A stretch of DNA of 64,000 nt from Trichoderma breve (GCF_028502605.1 NC_079234.1:434001-498000); one strand, 5' to 3'; shown: positions 20,394 to 32,230, counted from the first letter of the stretch. Numbers and translations: made by a program. Notes: generated by a model not told the origin, from the letters alone.

Positions 20394-21536
20394 GGTGAAC
20401 GACGGGACAACGAACGATGGCCGGGCTTGCAAACTATTCCTTGCTCCGCACAACGCAGTGCAACTGGGTGTCTCATTATATATACGCCATATCAATCGCC
20501 AAGAAAATCCTGTGGAACCTCATCCAGTGGCGATGATACTGTAGTATCGGATTGGCAACAGTAATAGTCTCCGTACGTAGACCAATGTGGCATTTTCGCG
20601 CAACGCGGCCATACGTTCGCCCAAGAGAAGGCATCATCTCAACAGATTGATCTCCCGACCGCCTTCTCAGCTGGCATCCTGGTTCCTGCAGAGAGAGAAA
20701 CACACTGATAAATAGCTCGCCATTGACATACTCAGCCATTCATGCGTAACCTTGATCCCACGTGGAGCTCCTAGGCTACATGTAAAGCAGGACGAGAGCT
20801 GAGCCTAGTTTCCTGAAGCAGAGAAAGCTCACGCGCGAGCTGCCCGCAAAGATGAGCTTTATTTTAAGCATACGCGCTCAATGTACCTTAATCTGAGAGC
20901 TTATTGGACGGGATTCGGGGACTTCGGTGGCCGAATTGGGCAATTTGCACATCTTTCGCGGGGGCCAAGATGCCAAGACATGAAGAGATATTTAGCCGCA
21001 ATTGGGGTTCGACTGTTTCAGTGACCGAGTAAGCAAAGAAGATGCTATCCAACAGCGAACATACAGTAATGAATAGTGTATCGGTTTCCAGGAAGACCTT
21101 CCTCAGCCATTATGGCCTAGGGTGCTAGTAGCTTGATTACAGATATGTACATGTAGTCCAATAAGGTAGAACAGACTTAAATGAATTGCCTTAGGAGTAC
21201 TTTACGATACCTATTGTGGATTGGTTTGTCGCATGGTTACTGAGTTTCGTTATATAAAATTAAAGAACTAGATACATGTATGAGACACAGATTCGAATAA
21301 AAGTCTTTTAGTATTGCAATGACACATATGCCTATATCATGCCATATAGTTCAGCAATGCGTGTAGCAATTGTAGCAATTGCCATAAACCACCAGCTGAG
21401 CTTCCGTCACGTGCTTCCTGGAATTATGTGCCAATCAGTGATGAGGCTGAGCGTTGTGAGCGCTCTCGTCCTAACAATAACGATATCTTATCCATCGTAA
21501 TTGCATTCTTAACATCCCGATCCTTGCACAAACTTG
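20394..21536. other. Divergent intergenic region
   Basis: Promoter region of the pyrophosphatase (-) and of the STAND gene (+). No gene is seen. A duplicated AGCAATTG lies near 21365-21380. Confidence 0.55.
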
Positions 21537-24500
21537 ATGGAGATATCAGTGAGTCGCTAGTGGGCTCAAGAAAACTAGTTGGAGATTACAAGTGCTGACT
21601 ATGGTGTGGTAAAAGCCGCCAGGTCGGGTCGGCCTTCTGGAGGTCTATCCGTACGACTGTCTCTCTACGGACGACCACTCCCCAGGCGACAATCTCTCTA
21701 CAACGGATATTGAGTCTGTTCCAATGTAGCTAGAGGGATTTGAATGCTTCCTTACCATCTATAGTATCATTGCGATACACGGGCTTGACACTTCAGCCCC
21801 GACAACATGGGAATATAGGTCTCAAAACGGGCAGACCATCAACTGGCTCCGTGACAAGGATATGCTCCCCGCAGCCGTTCCGCGCGCATGCCTCATGCTA
21901 TACAATTGGCCTGCCAAGTTCTATACCAATGCTGTGGATCTAACGCTCCATGATCTTGCCGAAGGTCTCTGGTTAGACATCCATGCGAGAAGATGCCAGG
22001 TCGATCATACACTTGCTGTGCATTGTTGATCATGGCCTTACTAATTCTATGAATAGAGGCGTGAACCAGTGTATCGACCCATATTATTCATCGCATCCTG
22101 CTTTGGTGGGCTCGTAATTGCAAAGGTCTTTCTAAGCCATCCGACGAACGCCCATAACGCTTATAGACTCTCGACTAACACTTGACATCGCATCGCATAG
22201 GCCCTACACTCTGCAGCTTCAAAAACGAGCACCTACTCGTATTTACGAGATGCGACGGTGGGGATTGTATTTCTGGGAACGCCCTTCAATGGTACACCGA
22301 TGCAGAGGCAAGCACAATGGCTGATCGCATATGGGAACCTCAGGCGCGAGGAAACTTCCAGTGCTCTCGTCGAAAATCTTGCTGCAGAGGAAACGAACGC
22401 ACATCTCAAAGAACTTGTTGACGATTTTGCCATAAGCGTCAACTCAGCCAATTTCTCCATTCCTATACACTGCTTTTACGAAACCCAAAAGACAAATCTC
22501 GCCAAAAAGGCACTCCCTTCATCATTGGCCAAATACATGCACTATAACAGATTTGTAAGTTACCTAAGTTTAAGATATGAGTGAAAACTGATTTGCTTAT
22601 TGTTCCCCTAGATAGTGGATAAGAATTCTGCATCCCTTCGAGGCTTCCAAAGCACCTATCTCAACTGTACTCACGTTATGATGAACAAGTTTGCTCCTGG
22701 CACAAATGAATACGATCGTATTAGAAATGTTGTAGTTGGCTTTGTTAAAAATAGTCGCAACGTTCTCGCTAAACGCAGCCCTGCCTATGGTTAGTGATCT
22801 AACTATCTCCTATGTTATATGACTCGCTATGAGATAAGTGCCTAGCTAATATTCGGCTAAGATGGCATCATGCTGCTTGATGACTTAAGGCAATGGGCGT
22901 TGAAATGTCAGCCTCCACTTGACCGGCGATCAGGTAGGCATCACCTAAGGAAGCTATCCTTATCTTCTTCCAAAAATGTTGAACATCTGCTATTATCGTC
23001 GCTCAAGAGCAAAAGCTTTCGTTAATAACTGGCATTTAGCAGAATTGGAGACTCTGGACCATCCAACATGGTTTACTCACACCAGTCCATATGTCGCTTG
23101 GTATCAAGAGCTACGAGGAGTGCTGTGGCACCGCAGCGAAGTTGGAGACCAATCAAGTCCTCTAATATGCGTAGCAAATAGGATTGAGGCGGCCTGCACA
23201 AATCTGAAAGCTCTCTATTTCTCAGGGCTGGATGCCCAAACAACCGAAGTCCTTCTCGGTACCAAACCCTCCTCGTACGCTCATCCGAATCAGGTCATTC
23301 AAACGCTCCTTGCGCAATACTTCCAGATTATTGAGAATGACGTATCTGAGCTCAAGAGAAGTTTGAAGATTCTTATTGATAACAGCAATGATCTTGATGA
23401 CTTAAAAAAGATGATGGCTACCGGGTGGATGTCGCCATCCTTAGATGTGTCAAGAGTCTTAAGACAGCTACTTTTTCTTCCTAGGGACACAAAATTCATG
23501 CTTGTCATTGACAACGCGGATTTCATAAGCAGCCCCAATTCCCTGGCCAGGTTTCTGGATACTTGTAGCAAAAGTATGCCGGTCCTAATAAGTGGCACAT
23601 CAGCCATCGGAATAGACAGGTACATACCCGGGGCAAGAATCGTGGACAGAAATACGGAATATACTGGTACGAGTACATCATTCCCCATTGATTTTTCGAG
23701 ATGTTAACACATTTAGAATGCTTGGAATCTCTCAGATTCGCAGCCATCCACCTTCGCCGAGACAAGGTTGCGTCTGCTGATGAGGGCACAAACGACTGGA
23801 TCTTCGCTCATAATGCGTATAAGGAATTCCAAAGAGAGGATTCAGGTGTCCTATGGATCGAAGGGAAAGCTGGAAGCGGCAAATCCGTCCTGGCGAAATT
23901 CCTGCTCCAAAAGCTGCAGTCACTGCCGAATGCTAACAGGGCGGCCGACCTCAAAGACATAGTTGTGGATTGGTTTTACAGCAGACGGGATGGAGAAATA
24001 ACAATGGCTCATAGCTCCATGCTCCGATCTATTGTCTATAAAGTGTTCAAGGATAGTCAGGAGACTTTCAATTGTTGCAAGGCCTGCTATCAGGAGCGCC
24101 AGCTTCAACCAGATGGCTCCAGTGGGGAGTGGTCTTTTGATGATCTTCAATGCATTATAAAAAGCATTGTATCATCAAGCATGCCCATCATATGCATCTT
24201 AGATGGTCTCGACGAGTCTGCAGCAACCGAAAAATTCCAGAGGACCCGTGAGACAATTCTACGGAATCTTGTTGAACTCGCCTTGATACCCGGTTCTCAG
24301 ATCAAGTTCATCATGCTTAGCCGACCGGCTCCTGACATAGTCATGCGATTTAACAGTCATGTTGAAAGCACTGCGCCCTCCAAAAAGTGCCACAAGATCA
24401 TTCTTCAACATGAGAACAGGCAAGATATTCTTCGAATTATTGACAATGGCTTGGTTGCCATTAAAAAGGTCATGGAGTCCTTAGATTCATTGGATGAGGA

Positions 24501-25947
24501 CAACAGCAGCAATGAAGATCCGATGCCGCTAGATGAGATCTTCGAAGAGGTGCCCCTAGATGCGATGAATGGCATTCGAACTCACTTAATCAACAATGCC
24601 AAAGGCGTTATTCTTTGGGTTACGCTTATCATCGACCAGCTCATGCAGCATTGCCGCACTGGTGGAATCACATTAGAGGAGCTTGAAAGGCTACTCCATT
24701 CTCTCCCACATGATCTTATGGAATATTACGAATACATGGTCAAGGAGCTAGAGCAAAAATTGAATAAAGATCAACTAGCAAGGTCAAGGAAAGCTCTCAT
24801 GTGGGTAAGTGGAACAAGCTTCGTACGAGCACTTACCATACAAGAGCTGTGGGATGCACTGGCTATCCCCGAAGACGTTCAAAAGGCGCTTGAGTCGCGG
24901 AAGGATTATAGACAGGCCACTGGATCTTATTTCAAAACGTGGGCTGGATTCCGCAGCATACTTTACACTTGGTGCGGACCTTTTATAGAAGTTATGAGGG
25001 ATACGACTCGGCGATACGGCCCTCGGGACGATCGAGATCACGTTGAACCGCACTACGTCGTCCAGCTTTTACATCAGACTGTTAAAGACTTCTTAGCAGA
25101 TGAGAAAACGTCAAGTACACTTCGCTTCCAGACCAGCGACGCGATACAATTCGTGCTAGGTTCTACACATATCCATCTCCAGATAGTCTTGCCGCAGAAT
25201 ATAACAGCATACACACAATTCAGAAGAGATCCCGACAAAAAGGATTTCATGGATAATCTGATCAATTATCTCAATAACAAATGGCTGCTACGCTTTAGTC
25301 TCGAGGTCTTCAGCAAGAGGTACTCTATACGGGAAGCGATGCCCGAGATGAGTATCTTGTCGCAGCTTTGGGGTCAAATCAATACCTGGTATGAGCTAAT
25401 CACTTCTACGAATCAAGTCGAGGGGTTTGTATTGTCTGCGTGTCTGAACGGCAAGGACGTGGCCCTACAAAACCTGCTCCATATTTGCATCTCGCCTTTC
25501 GGGAACTTCCGGCGGTCGGAGATCCAGGATCAATGCCTCGATGGCGCACTCGTTGCAGCAGCGAGAATCGACTCACCGGCACTGGTTCGGAGAATCCGAA
25601 ACTACAAATACGTGTGGGACAGAGCAAGTGAGTTAAGGAAGAAGGCTATTCGACAAGGGAAGCTACAGTTAGCGGCAGCGCTTGGCACCGAGAATTATAA
25701 TCCCGAAAGGGACCTAGAGCTTCAGATGGCTCTTGGAGACTCTTCGGCAGTGAGTGCGCTCCAATACGATTTGGTGAGTTCAACTTTCGGGCTGAGAAGG
25801 TTGATGGCATCTGATAGAGCTCGCAAATATGGCGTGCAACGATATGCAGAGGACGAAGCCCCTGTGAAGGACAGAGAGAAGACAGAACAGTGTATTGATG
25901 AACTCTTTGCTTTCTTTAAAGTTCGAGAATATACCTATGTAGTGTAA
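21537..25947 (+). CDS. STAND/NLR-like protein: alpha/beta hydrolase-like domain, degenerate NTPase, NACHT
   Basis: Join 21537-21548, 21616-21713, 21765-21999, 22057-22125, 22201-22554, 22612-22789, 22862-22933, 23040-23666, 23717-25947; sum 3876 nt, 1291 aa. Exons 3-6 encode an alpha/beta hydrolase-like module: IIAIHGLDTSAPTTW, NWLRDKDMLP, RPILFIASCFGGLVIAK, VGIVFLGTPFNGT, and a later His in THVMMNKFAP. The usual G-H-S-x-G elbow reads A-S-C-F-G. Exon 8 looks like an NTPase (HPTWFTHTSPYVAWYQELRG, Walker B-like FMLVIDNADF) but has RSEVGDQSS where Walker A should be. Exon 9 holds a full NACHT: VLWIEGKAGSGKSVL, IICILDGLDES, KFIMLSRPAPD, then a winged-helix-like part with LLHQTVKDFLADE. No repeat sensor domain follows. 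Such proteins are candidate immune/incompatibility receptors. Introns 2-4 have weak GTC donors, so the 5' half is less certain. Confidence 0.8.
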
Positions 25948-26866
25948 GATCTATTCAACAGGTGTTCATAAGATTAAAAAGAAACATTAATTCCATTAGA
26001 AGAATCTAAAGATACAAAAAGAATGCCCACTATCAGAGTCGAACTGATCACCTTGTCATGTCAAGTATTTACTAGTGACACGCTATACCGCTTAGCCAAG
26101 CGGGCAAAGAGCTTCTGCTGGCTGGTTCGATATGTTACGATACACCAGAAGCTTGTTGCCTATGTGTAGAAGATTGTCCTACTCACGAGAAACGGACAGT
26201 TTTATAGAGACGCTGTGTAACATAACCATGTTTCTTGTTATACTGTAATGTGAGTCAAGTGGCATCCTATAGACATTGGACAATTTGAACAAGATGTTAA
26301 TTGTTTTTGTTTTTTAATACGTTAGCCGAGTAGGCCGTGTAAGAGCTTTTGATATGTTCCAAGATAAGTTATTCTCCGGTTACCTATATGCTCGGCCATA
26401 TAAAGCAGGGCTAGTTAAAGACGGTCCAACTTCATTTATTACATACCCTTTAAAACGATTAAATTGGATTAGATTGCTACTGTTCAGGCACTCTAAATGC
26501 TTAGGTCAAGAAATGTTACTGGGTACTTGACATTCCCAGAGTGTTGCTTCCTCGCTGATCGCGAGGATCACTCATTACGTAGCTGTTGATCGCTGTAGAG
26601 CGTTGAGCACAGTGTTCACCGCTCCTTTGCGCACCTTAATCCAACAGCTTCGTTATTCTCATAAAACTAGTAACGCTGAGAGAGATTAGCTGTGTCCAAA
26701 TTGACTAGGTTTACTCCGTATATACGTGTTACATAGTCATATGCAAGGCTGAGCTGCCAAGTAGGTCTAGTCTATTAAAATTTGATTTTCTAACTCTTGC
26801 TATAGACTTAATTTATACTATAGCAAGCCTCGCGTAAAGCTGGTGTTCGCGCCTTTTCCATCAAGA
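25948..26866. other. Intergenic with dispersed repeat copy A
   Basis: No gene. It contains repeat copy A (26287-26548), a short palindrome CCTCGC...GCGAGG at about 26550-26566, and a TACTCCGTA motif at 26712-26720. Confidence 0.55.
26287..26548 (+). repeat. Dispersed repeat, copy A
   Basis: Matches 30455-30710 in the same orientation at roughly 75-80% by eye. Shared blocks include AACAAGxTGTT, CCGAGTAGGC(C/T)GTGTAAGAG, CTAGTTAAAGACGGTCCA, GCTACTGTTCAG and CAGAGTGTTGCT. No open frame spans it. Many differences are C/T or G/A, compatible with ageing of a mobile-element relic. Confidence 0.75.
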
Positions 26867-27646
26867 TTAAGCAGCGAGGCCGCCGTCAACCATCAAGATC
26901 TGGCCAGTGATATAAGACGCCTTTGATGAGGCCAGGAACGCGACCGCCTCAGCGATTTCAGCAGCCTCGCCCCAGCGCTTAAGCGGCGTCACCGCAGTGG
27001 CGCCCTCCAGCAGCGCTCTCGTCGGCGTTTCCATCATCGTCTCTACCATACCGGCGTTGATAACGCCAGGTCCCACGGCATTGGCGCGGATACCGTGAGC
27101 AGCCTCCTCGGTGGCAAGCTGGCGCACCATCATGGTAACCGCCGCCTTGGGCGTGGCCGAGAGCGCATCGTACGGCACGGTGCGGCTCACTGCGCTGGTG
27201 ACCAGTGCCACAAACGAGCCGCCCTTGCCCTCACGCAATACTGGCACGCCAACCTGTACAATATTGTAAAAGCCATAGACATCGGTTTCGATGACGCCGC
27301 GGAAAGATTCTTCCTTGAACTCCGCCAGTGGGCCTGTATCAAACACGAGACCGCCAGCAGACACTATTGTGTGTACGCGCTTATATGTTTCCACAGCATG
27401 CTTGAAGACAGCCTCGACTGCCTTGCGATCAGTGACATCGCAAGCTATTGCGCTTGCCTTGCGACCAAGTTTGCGCAATTCCTCCACCAGGGACTCAGCA
27501 TCAGCGGAGCGAGACCTGTAAGTAACAACAATGTTGGAACCGCGCTCCGCCATCAGGCCAGCGCTTGCGCGGCCAAGGCCACCGGAGCCACCAAAGACCA
27601 CGGCACAGCCTTCGGAAAATTCAGGTTGGGTGACGCCAAAAGCCAT
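26867..27646 (-). CDS. Short-chain dehydrogenase/reductase (SDR) with altered active site
   Basis: 259 aa, single exon, classical SDR length. The Rossmann NAD(P)-binding motif is VVFGGSGGLGRASAG at ~16-30; VVTYRSRS at ~40-47 suggests NADP preference; CDVTDRKAVE and then SAGG replace the usual NNAG. The Ser is in TSAVSRTVP. The position expected for the catalytic YxxxK reads DALSATPKAAV, where Leu/Ser stand for Tyr and a Pro is inserted before Lys; the only nearby Tyr (PYDAL) is eight residues from Lys. The C-terminus GVINAGM, LKRWGEAAEIAEAVAFLASSKASYITGQILMVDGG is typical. The substrate is unknown and activity is doubtful unless a different Tyr serves. It is more GC-rich than its surroundings and lies between the two copies of a dispersed repeat. 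Confidence 0.88.
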   Translation of the reverse strand: MAFGVTQPEFSEGCAVVFGGSGGLGRASAGLMAERGSNIVVTYRSRSADAESLVEELRKLGRKASAIACDVTDRKAVEAVFKHAVETYKRVHTIVSAGGLVFDTGPLAEFKEESFRGVIETDVYGFYNIVQVGVPVLREGKGGSFVALVTSAVSRTVPYDALSATPKAAVTMMVRQLATEEAAHGIRANAVGPGVINAGMVETMMETPTRALLEGATAVTPLKRWGEAAEIAEAVAFLASSKASYITGQILMVDGGLAA

Positions 27647-28947
27647 TGTAGTTTCTGCTTGTTGACTTGTTCGTCGAGCGGCGCGGTAGATCGGTAGGTA
27701 TGTATATTGAAAGATTGTTGAGTTGTATACAGAGTAGATAGGTAGAGCCTTGGAGAATGAAAGGCTTTATATCATCTTCTGTATATAAAAACAGTTGTGG
27801 ACCAACGCAGCTCCGGCATAAGAACCGGCAGTTGTTCTTACCTGCCACGTAGGAAGTCTCCTAGCGGATCGAAACCAGTCCCCCCCAAGGCGCATACGAC
27901 AAATTATACCCCTGAGCACCGCATTAACCTCCAATAGCTGCCACCGCTCTTGTTGTTTATATCCAGACAAGACTCTGCCCATCACCTAGCTGTAGACAGC
28001 CAAGATCGCCGCTGCCCCAGGGTCCCTCTTCCACGGACGCTCCTGGCATGAAGCTAGATCTTAAGTATACTATTGATAACTGCCGGCTGCACTTGGTCTA
28101 ATATCATATTATGTCGAATCATGCGTGGGCTGGAGAATGTGTAGTGTATATGAAGTACGGAGTACAAATAATCTATACCTATTATAGCAGACTAATAGTT
28201 TTCAAGCCCTGGCTAATACTAGGAGCAAAGCCTTAATATTACTAAATACTTAAGGGGGCATGATGAAACTATTTCGTTACTGGGAAAGAAAAATAAAAAG
28301 GGGTAAATAGGCTTGACTATGCAGTCTCTCTTTTAATATGTCTTACCCCTATTTCTTGTCTTACAGCGAGAGCCGATTACTTTGTAAATACTACGGAAGC
28401 TGGGATTGAACTACCCACTTAACAAGCCCCCAATCTTTAGTCACAAGGACAATCGGTCCATAAGGGTAACCATACCGGCCAGGATCCTGAATCTGTTAGG
28501 TCTTGTAAATGGACCGTTCACGAGTTATTGTTGCTCTGCTTTTATTTACTCTTGGAGAAGAGATACAAAGCACGCTTGCTCAAGAGCTTTGATAGGAGAC
28601 CTTGTTGTGAAGCAGTACGTATTCTACATAGAGAATTTGCGCCTATACTGAATATTTCTACAAAGTTAAGTGGAAATTTTGATGAGGGAATATTACACAA
28701 TACTATCTTCATCCCCTTGAGGATGTGAGACGAATTAAAAAAGAAAAAAAAGTCCGTAGTAGCGGGGATTGAAACCACGGTTTGATTCTAAAGTGAGGAG
28801 TCATTTAATTTTTTTGGGTGCTCAAACTAAGCTGCAACGCAGTTTGAGCCTAAGGAGTTATGATCATAGGTCAACATCACTCACTTACCCCTAGCGATTC
28901 CTTACTAGGAAATAACTACTACTTTAGTTGTGCTTACCTTAAATATA

Positions 28948-28986
<39 letters not shown>

Positions 28987-29117
28987 CTATTATACTCAAT
29001 ACTTGATGCATATTTGTTCTAGACTTCAAAAGCTCACTTCACTTTCTGGACTGTTTTCCACTTATCAAACCGACGCCCGCACCTTGACCAGAGAGCTCTA
29101 GACAGGCAGTGTCCGCC
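27647..29117. other. AT-rich gene-poor interval with repeat-like sequences
   Basis: No gene supported. It holds a TACGGAGTAC motif (28156-28165), two tRNA-3'-half-like segments on the minus strand (28391-28416 and 28757-28779), a perfect 9-bp inverted repeat (28820-28828 with 28841-28849) and a TA microsatellite. This resembles degraded transposon or SINE debris. Confidence 0.5.
28950..28981. repeat. (TA)n microsatellite
   Basis: An uninterrupted run of about 15 TA units just upstream of the 7TM gene. Confidence 0.9.
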
Positions 29118-30363
29118 ATGGTGTATGTGTTCCCAATTGAGCGTAATAGCCAGAAGGCTTTAATTGGATGCGCTGTTGTTTTCTCATTGCTACCGGTGAT
29201 TGCGGTCGTTCTGCGAATAGTGGCGCGGTCGAGACTCAAGAATTTTTCTCTTGATCTGAGCGACTGGCTCATTATCTTGGCATGTGTAAGTCTCTCATCC
29301 GCTCGATTTATTCATGTATCTCTATGTAAAGTTTCTTCTGACGAAACTTAACCCTTCAGATCGTTGCAGTTGCGTATCAAGGCCTCGCAGTCGCTTGCGC
29401 TGTGGTTGGGGGGGTGGGATACCACACGACTGAAGTCGTTGCGATGGGAGGACCGGATTCGTTCACCCTTCTCATGAAGCTTGTAACCGTGATCGTGGTC
29501 TTCTGGTCGCTCAGTCTTGGGTTAACAAAAATATCCATCCTCGCCTTGTACGCCAAGATCTTCTCTATTAGGAGCTTTATTCTCCTCAGTCAAGCCTGCG
29601 CCATATTCGTTATGATATGGGCCATGGTCCTGTTTATCGGGGCCTTTGTCATATGTACACCCGTTCAGTTCAACTGGGACAAATTCTCAACTGTGGGAAC
29701 CTGTGGTGACATCAGGATGTTGTGGGCCATAACTGGAGGGCTTAACATCTTCTCTGACATGGTCATCATGCTCCTCCCCATGCCATATCTTTACAGCCTA
29801 TCGCTACAACTATACAAAAAGATTGGATTAATGGTGACCTTTGGGATCGGGCTTGCGTAAGTGACCGACTCCTGCTTTCCGTTCTTTTGACTACGCCAGC
29901 TAACACCTGGAGATGCAGAGTCTGCATTGTAAGCGCTGTCCGACTCGCCGAGATTACCCAAATCAACATGGACGACTTCCCATATTCCGGCGGTATAGCA
30001 CTCGCGTTCAGCGCATTGGAACCCTGTCTGCTAGTAACTGCAGCATGTATCCCGCTTCTCCGCCCATTGGTATCTCGAAATCCGTCTACAGCTGAGACCA
30101 GTAGCTACGCTAGAGGCAATACAAATGGCGATAACAGAGCTCATCCTGCTTCTAAGACAGAGGGTTTCTCGGAACTCCTAGACGAAGATAGCTCGACAAG
30201 ACGACTACATATAGGACAGTCTAAATTTGGTGCTGGGGCAGCTACTACAGCAGATAGTAATTCCTTTGATTCCTCTATTAGAGCTGATAATAACTATGCT
30301 AATATAGAGTTGAAATCTATTGTAGTTACAAAAGACTGGAAGGTTGAAGAACATACTATCTGA
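29118..30363 (+). CDS. Fungal rhodopsin-like seven-TM integral membrane protein
   Basis: Join 29118-29285, 29360-29856, 29919-30363 (GTAAGT donors; CTTCAG and TGCAG acceptors with GCTAACAC branch), 369 aa. About seven hydrophobic segments run from residue ~15 to ~270 (GCAVVFSLLPVIAVVLRI, DWLIILACIVAVAYQGLA, LVTVIVVFWSLSLGLTKISI, FVMIWAMVLFIGAFVICTPV, etc.). FSLDLSDWLI, LGLTKISILALYAKIF and NIFSDMVIMLLPMP are hallmarks, as I recall, of the fungal 'Rhodopsin' integral membrane family related to PTH11-type receptors; no CFEM domain is present. The C-terminal ~90 residues are Ser/Thr/Asn-rich and cytosolic. A sensory or secondary-metabolism-associated role is only inferred. It sits with the SDR between the two dispersed repeat copies. 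Confidence 0.85.
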
Positions 30364-32230
30364 GCTAATAATACTATGAGTCTTCCTATTTTCACCGTAG
30401 TACTCCACATCACGAGCTACGTTTACCCCTTAATCGCAATCACTACACCCGCATACAACAAGCTGTTGAGTGTTTCTTTGTTTAATACGTTGGCCGAGTA
30501 GGCTGTGTAAGAGCTTTTGATATGTTCGAAGATAGACTGTAAATCCTTTTACCCTTACACTCGGCCTGTAGAGTAGGACTAGTTAAAGACGGTCCAGCTG
30601 TACTATTACCCGTTGAAACGATCAAATTGGCTTGATCTGCTACTGTTCAGACACTTTACATGCTATCAGGAAATGTCATCGAATGCTTGATATTCCCCAG
30701 AGTGTTGCTGTTAGTGCAATATGAATGGAAGAGATTCTGGCATCCTCCCAATTTGATGACGAGGAGGAGATGGATACTTAAAGCTCTTTGGGGTTCAAAT
30801 CAACCTTTCTGTGAGGGATTTCTGATGAGGATAGCAATGGAGAAGGCGTCGTATATCTTCCCGTCTACCCATAGACGCAGATGTTCAGCGGGACGGCAAG
30901 ACGAAGATAAACCGGCACAGTCGACCCATTACACCAGTCCAAGAAAGGATGCTAAGACTCAAATCTGCAATAACCGCACAACGTGGCATGTTATCTTTGA
31001 GTCTTTGCAAAAATAGGCGAACATGCAGAGGAAAACTCAAAATACCCTCCCTCTTCCCCCAGACACGACGATCACCTCAGCTCAGGACACTATCTCGACC
31101 AACCAACCCAGCTACGAAAAGCAAAGGATTGCCGTCTCCAACTCCACGATAATATAACGGAAAACATATCACATCTCCAATTCTCTCCCCAGTCATTTCC
31201 CCAGACCACTCTCCACATAGTTCTTCCTCCTCGCGGGTTCCTCCTCGTAGTTACGAGGATTTATGCTAACCCAACAACTAGGCAACCGTGTAAATTATTG
31301 GAGTAAGCAGCCACAAACGGCCGCGCTACAAAGGCCTTCCCTGCATGTGGTCTCCTACTCAGCTCTCCTCAACAAGCGTTGGTTGGTGCAATATGTGCTT
31401 TCCGTATAACAGGCCTTGCCAAGCGTGGGGAAGAAGGAGGGGAAATGTTGGAGAAATGACATCCCACTCGGTGCTTGCACGAGCGGGCCATGTGCTTTCC
31501 AGGAACTGTGGGTAAGGGGACAAGCTTTTTTGGCGATTCATGGCTTGCAAGGTACGAGGATACGCGGGTATTGGTTAAAGCTTTAAGCGGTAGTGCAAAG
31601 TTGAAAGCTGAGGTTAAGGACTCTAATTCTGTCTCCGCAAGCTGAGAGTAAGACGAATCGTCTAGAACGCTCTCAACAGCACAGCATTACCTACTATACA
31701 CACAATAACCATTCACAACCTACGAGATACTAATCACATTCCAAAGGAAAAAAACAAACCAACAACCAAGTTCCCCTCATTCATCACCATAATTTGCATT
31801 TCCCCAGGTCAAAACCCACCGACGGGTCGCTTATAGCACGTTCATTAACCGCTCGGAAGCTGATCCACTCGGACAACTTCCGTAGCTTCGGACTCAAAGA
31901 GCGTCTTTGCCCGAAATAAGTAAGTACCAACGAGATGCCGGTATGGGGTAACTGTGGCTTAATATCTAGCGCCATATGGCTTCGATTATGGAGAAACACG
32001 GCTGTCGGCAGGAGATGGTCGGATTTGTTACATGACTTAGTCGATGATTGGTAGCGGCTTCAGCTGTTGATAGTCGAAGAAGCAAGAGTCATGCACAATG
32101 GAGAGCTGTAAACATCGGATGCCATGTCAAGTTGACCAATTTCTTCATTGTATAGTTCGTTACGTTCGTAGCTAGATAGATAGTCTAGACCCTCATCTCT
32201 ATGGAGCATCGCAAAATCGTTCTAATGCGT
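30364..32230. other. Intergenic with dispersed repeat copy B
   Basis: It holds copy B at 30455-30710 and then about 1.5 kb without recognisable coding sequence; open frames near 30660-31152 have no motif. The 3' end is the flank of the sugar-porter gene. Confidence 0.55.
30455..30710 (+). repeat. Dispersed repeat, copy B
   Basis: Direct-orientation partner of 26287-26548 (see that entry). It begins ACAACAAGCTGTTGAG and ends CCCCAGAGTGTTGCTG. Confidence 0.75.

Noticed and set aside
22934..23039. Apparent frameshift with stop codons in the STAND gene
   Set aside because: A GTAGGC donor, GTTAATAAC branch and CATTTAG acceptor define a 106-nt intron that restores the frame (RRS-AELETLDHP).
23667..23716. 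Apparent frameshift between the two NTPase modules
   Set aside because: A 50-nt intron (GTACGA...GTTAACACATTTAG) restores TEYTECLESLRF, so no lesion is needed.
30660..31152. Open frames after repeat copy B
   Set aside because: They begin inside the repeat and show no family feature; likely chance frames.
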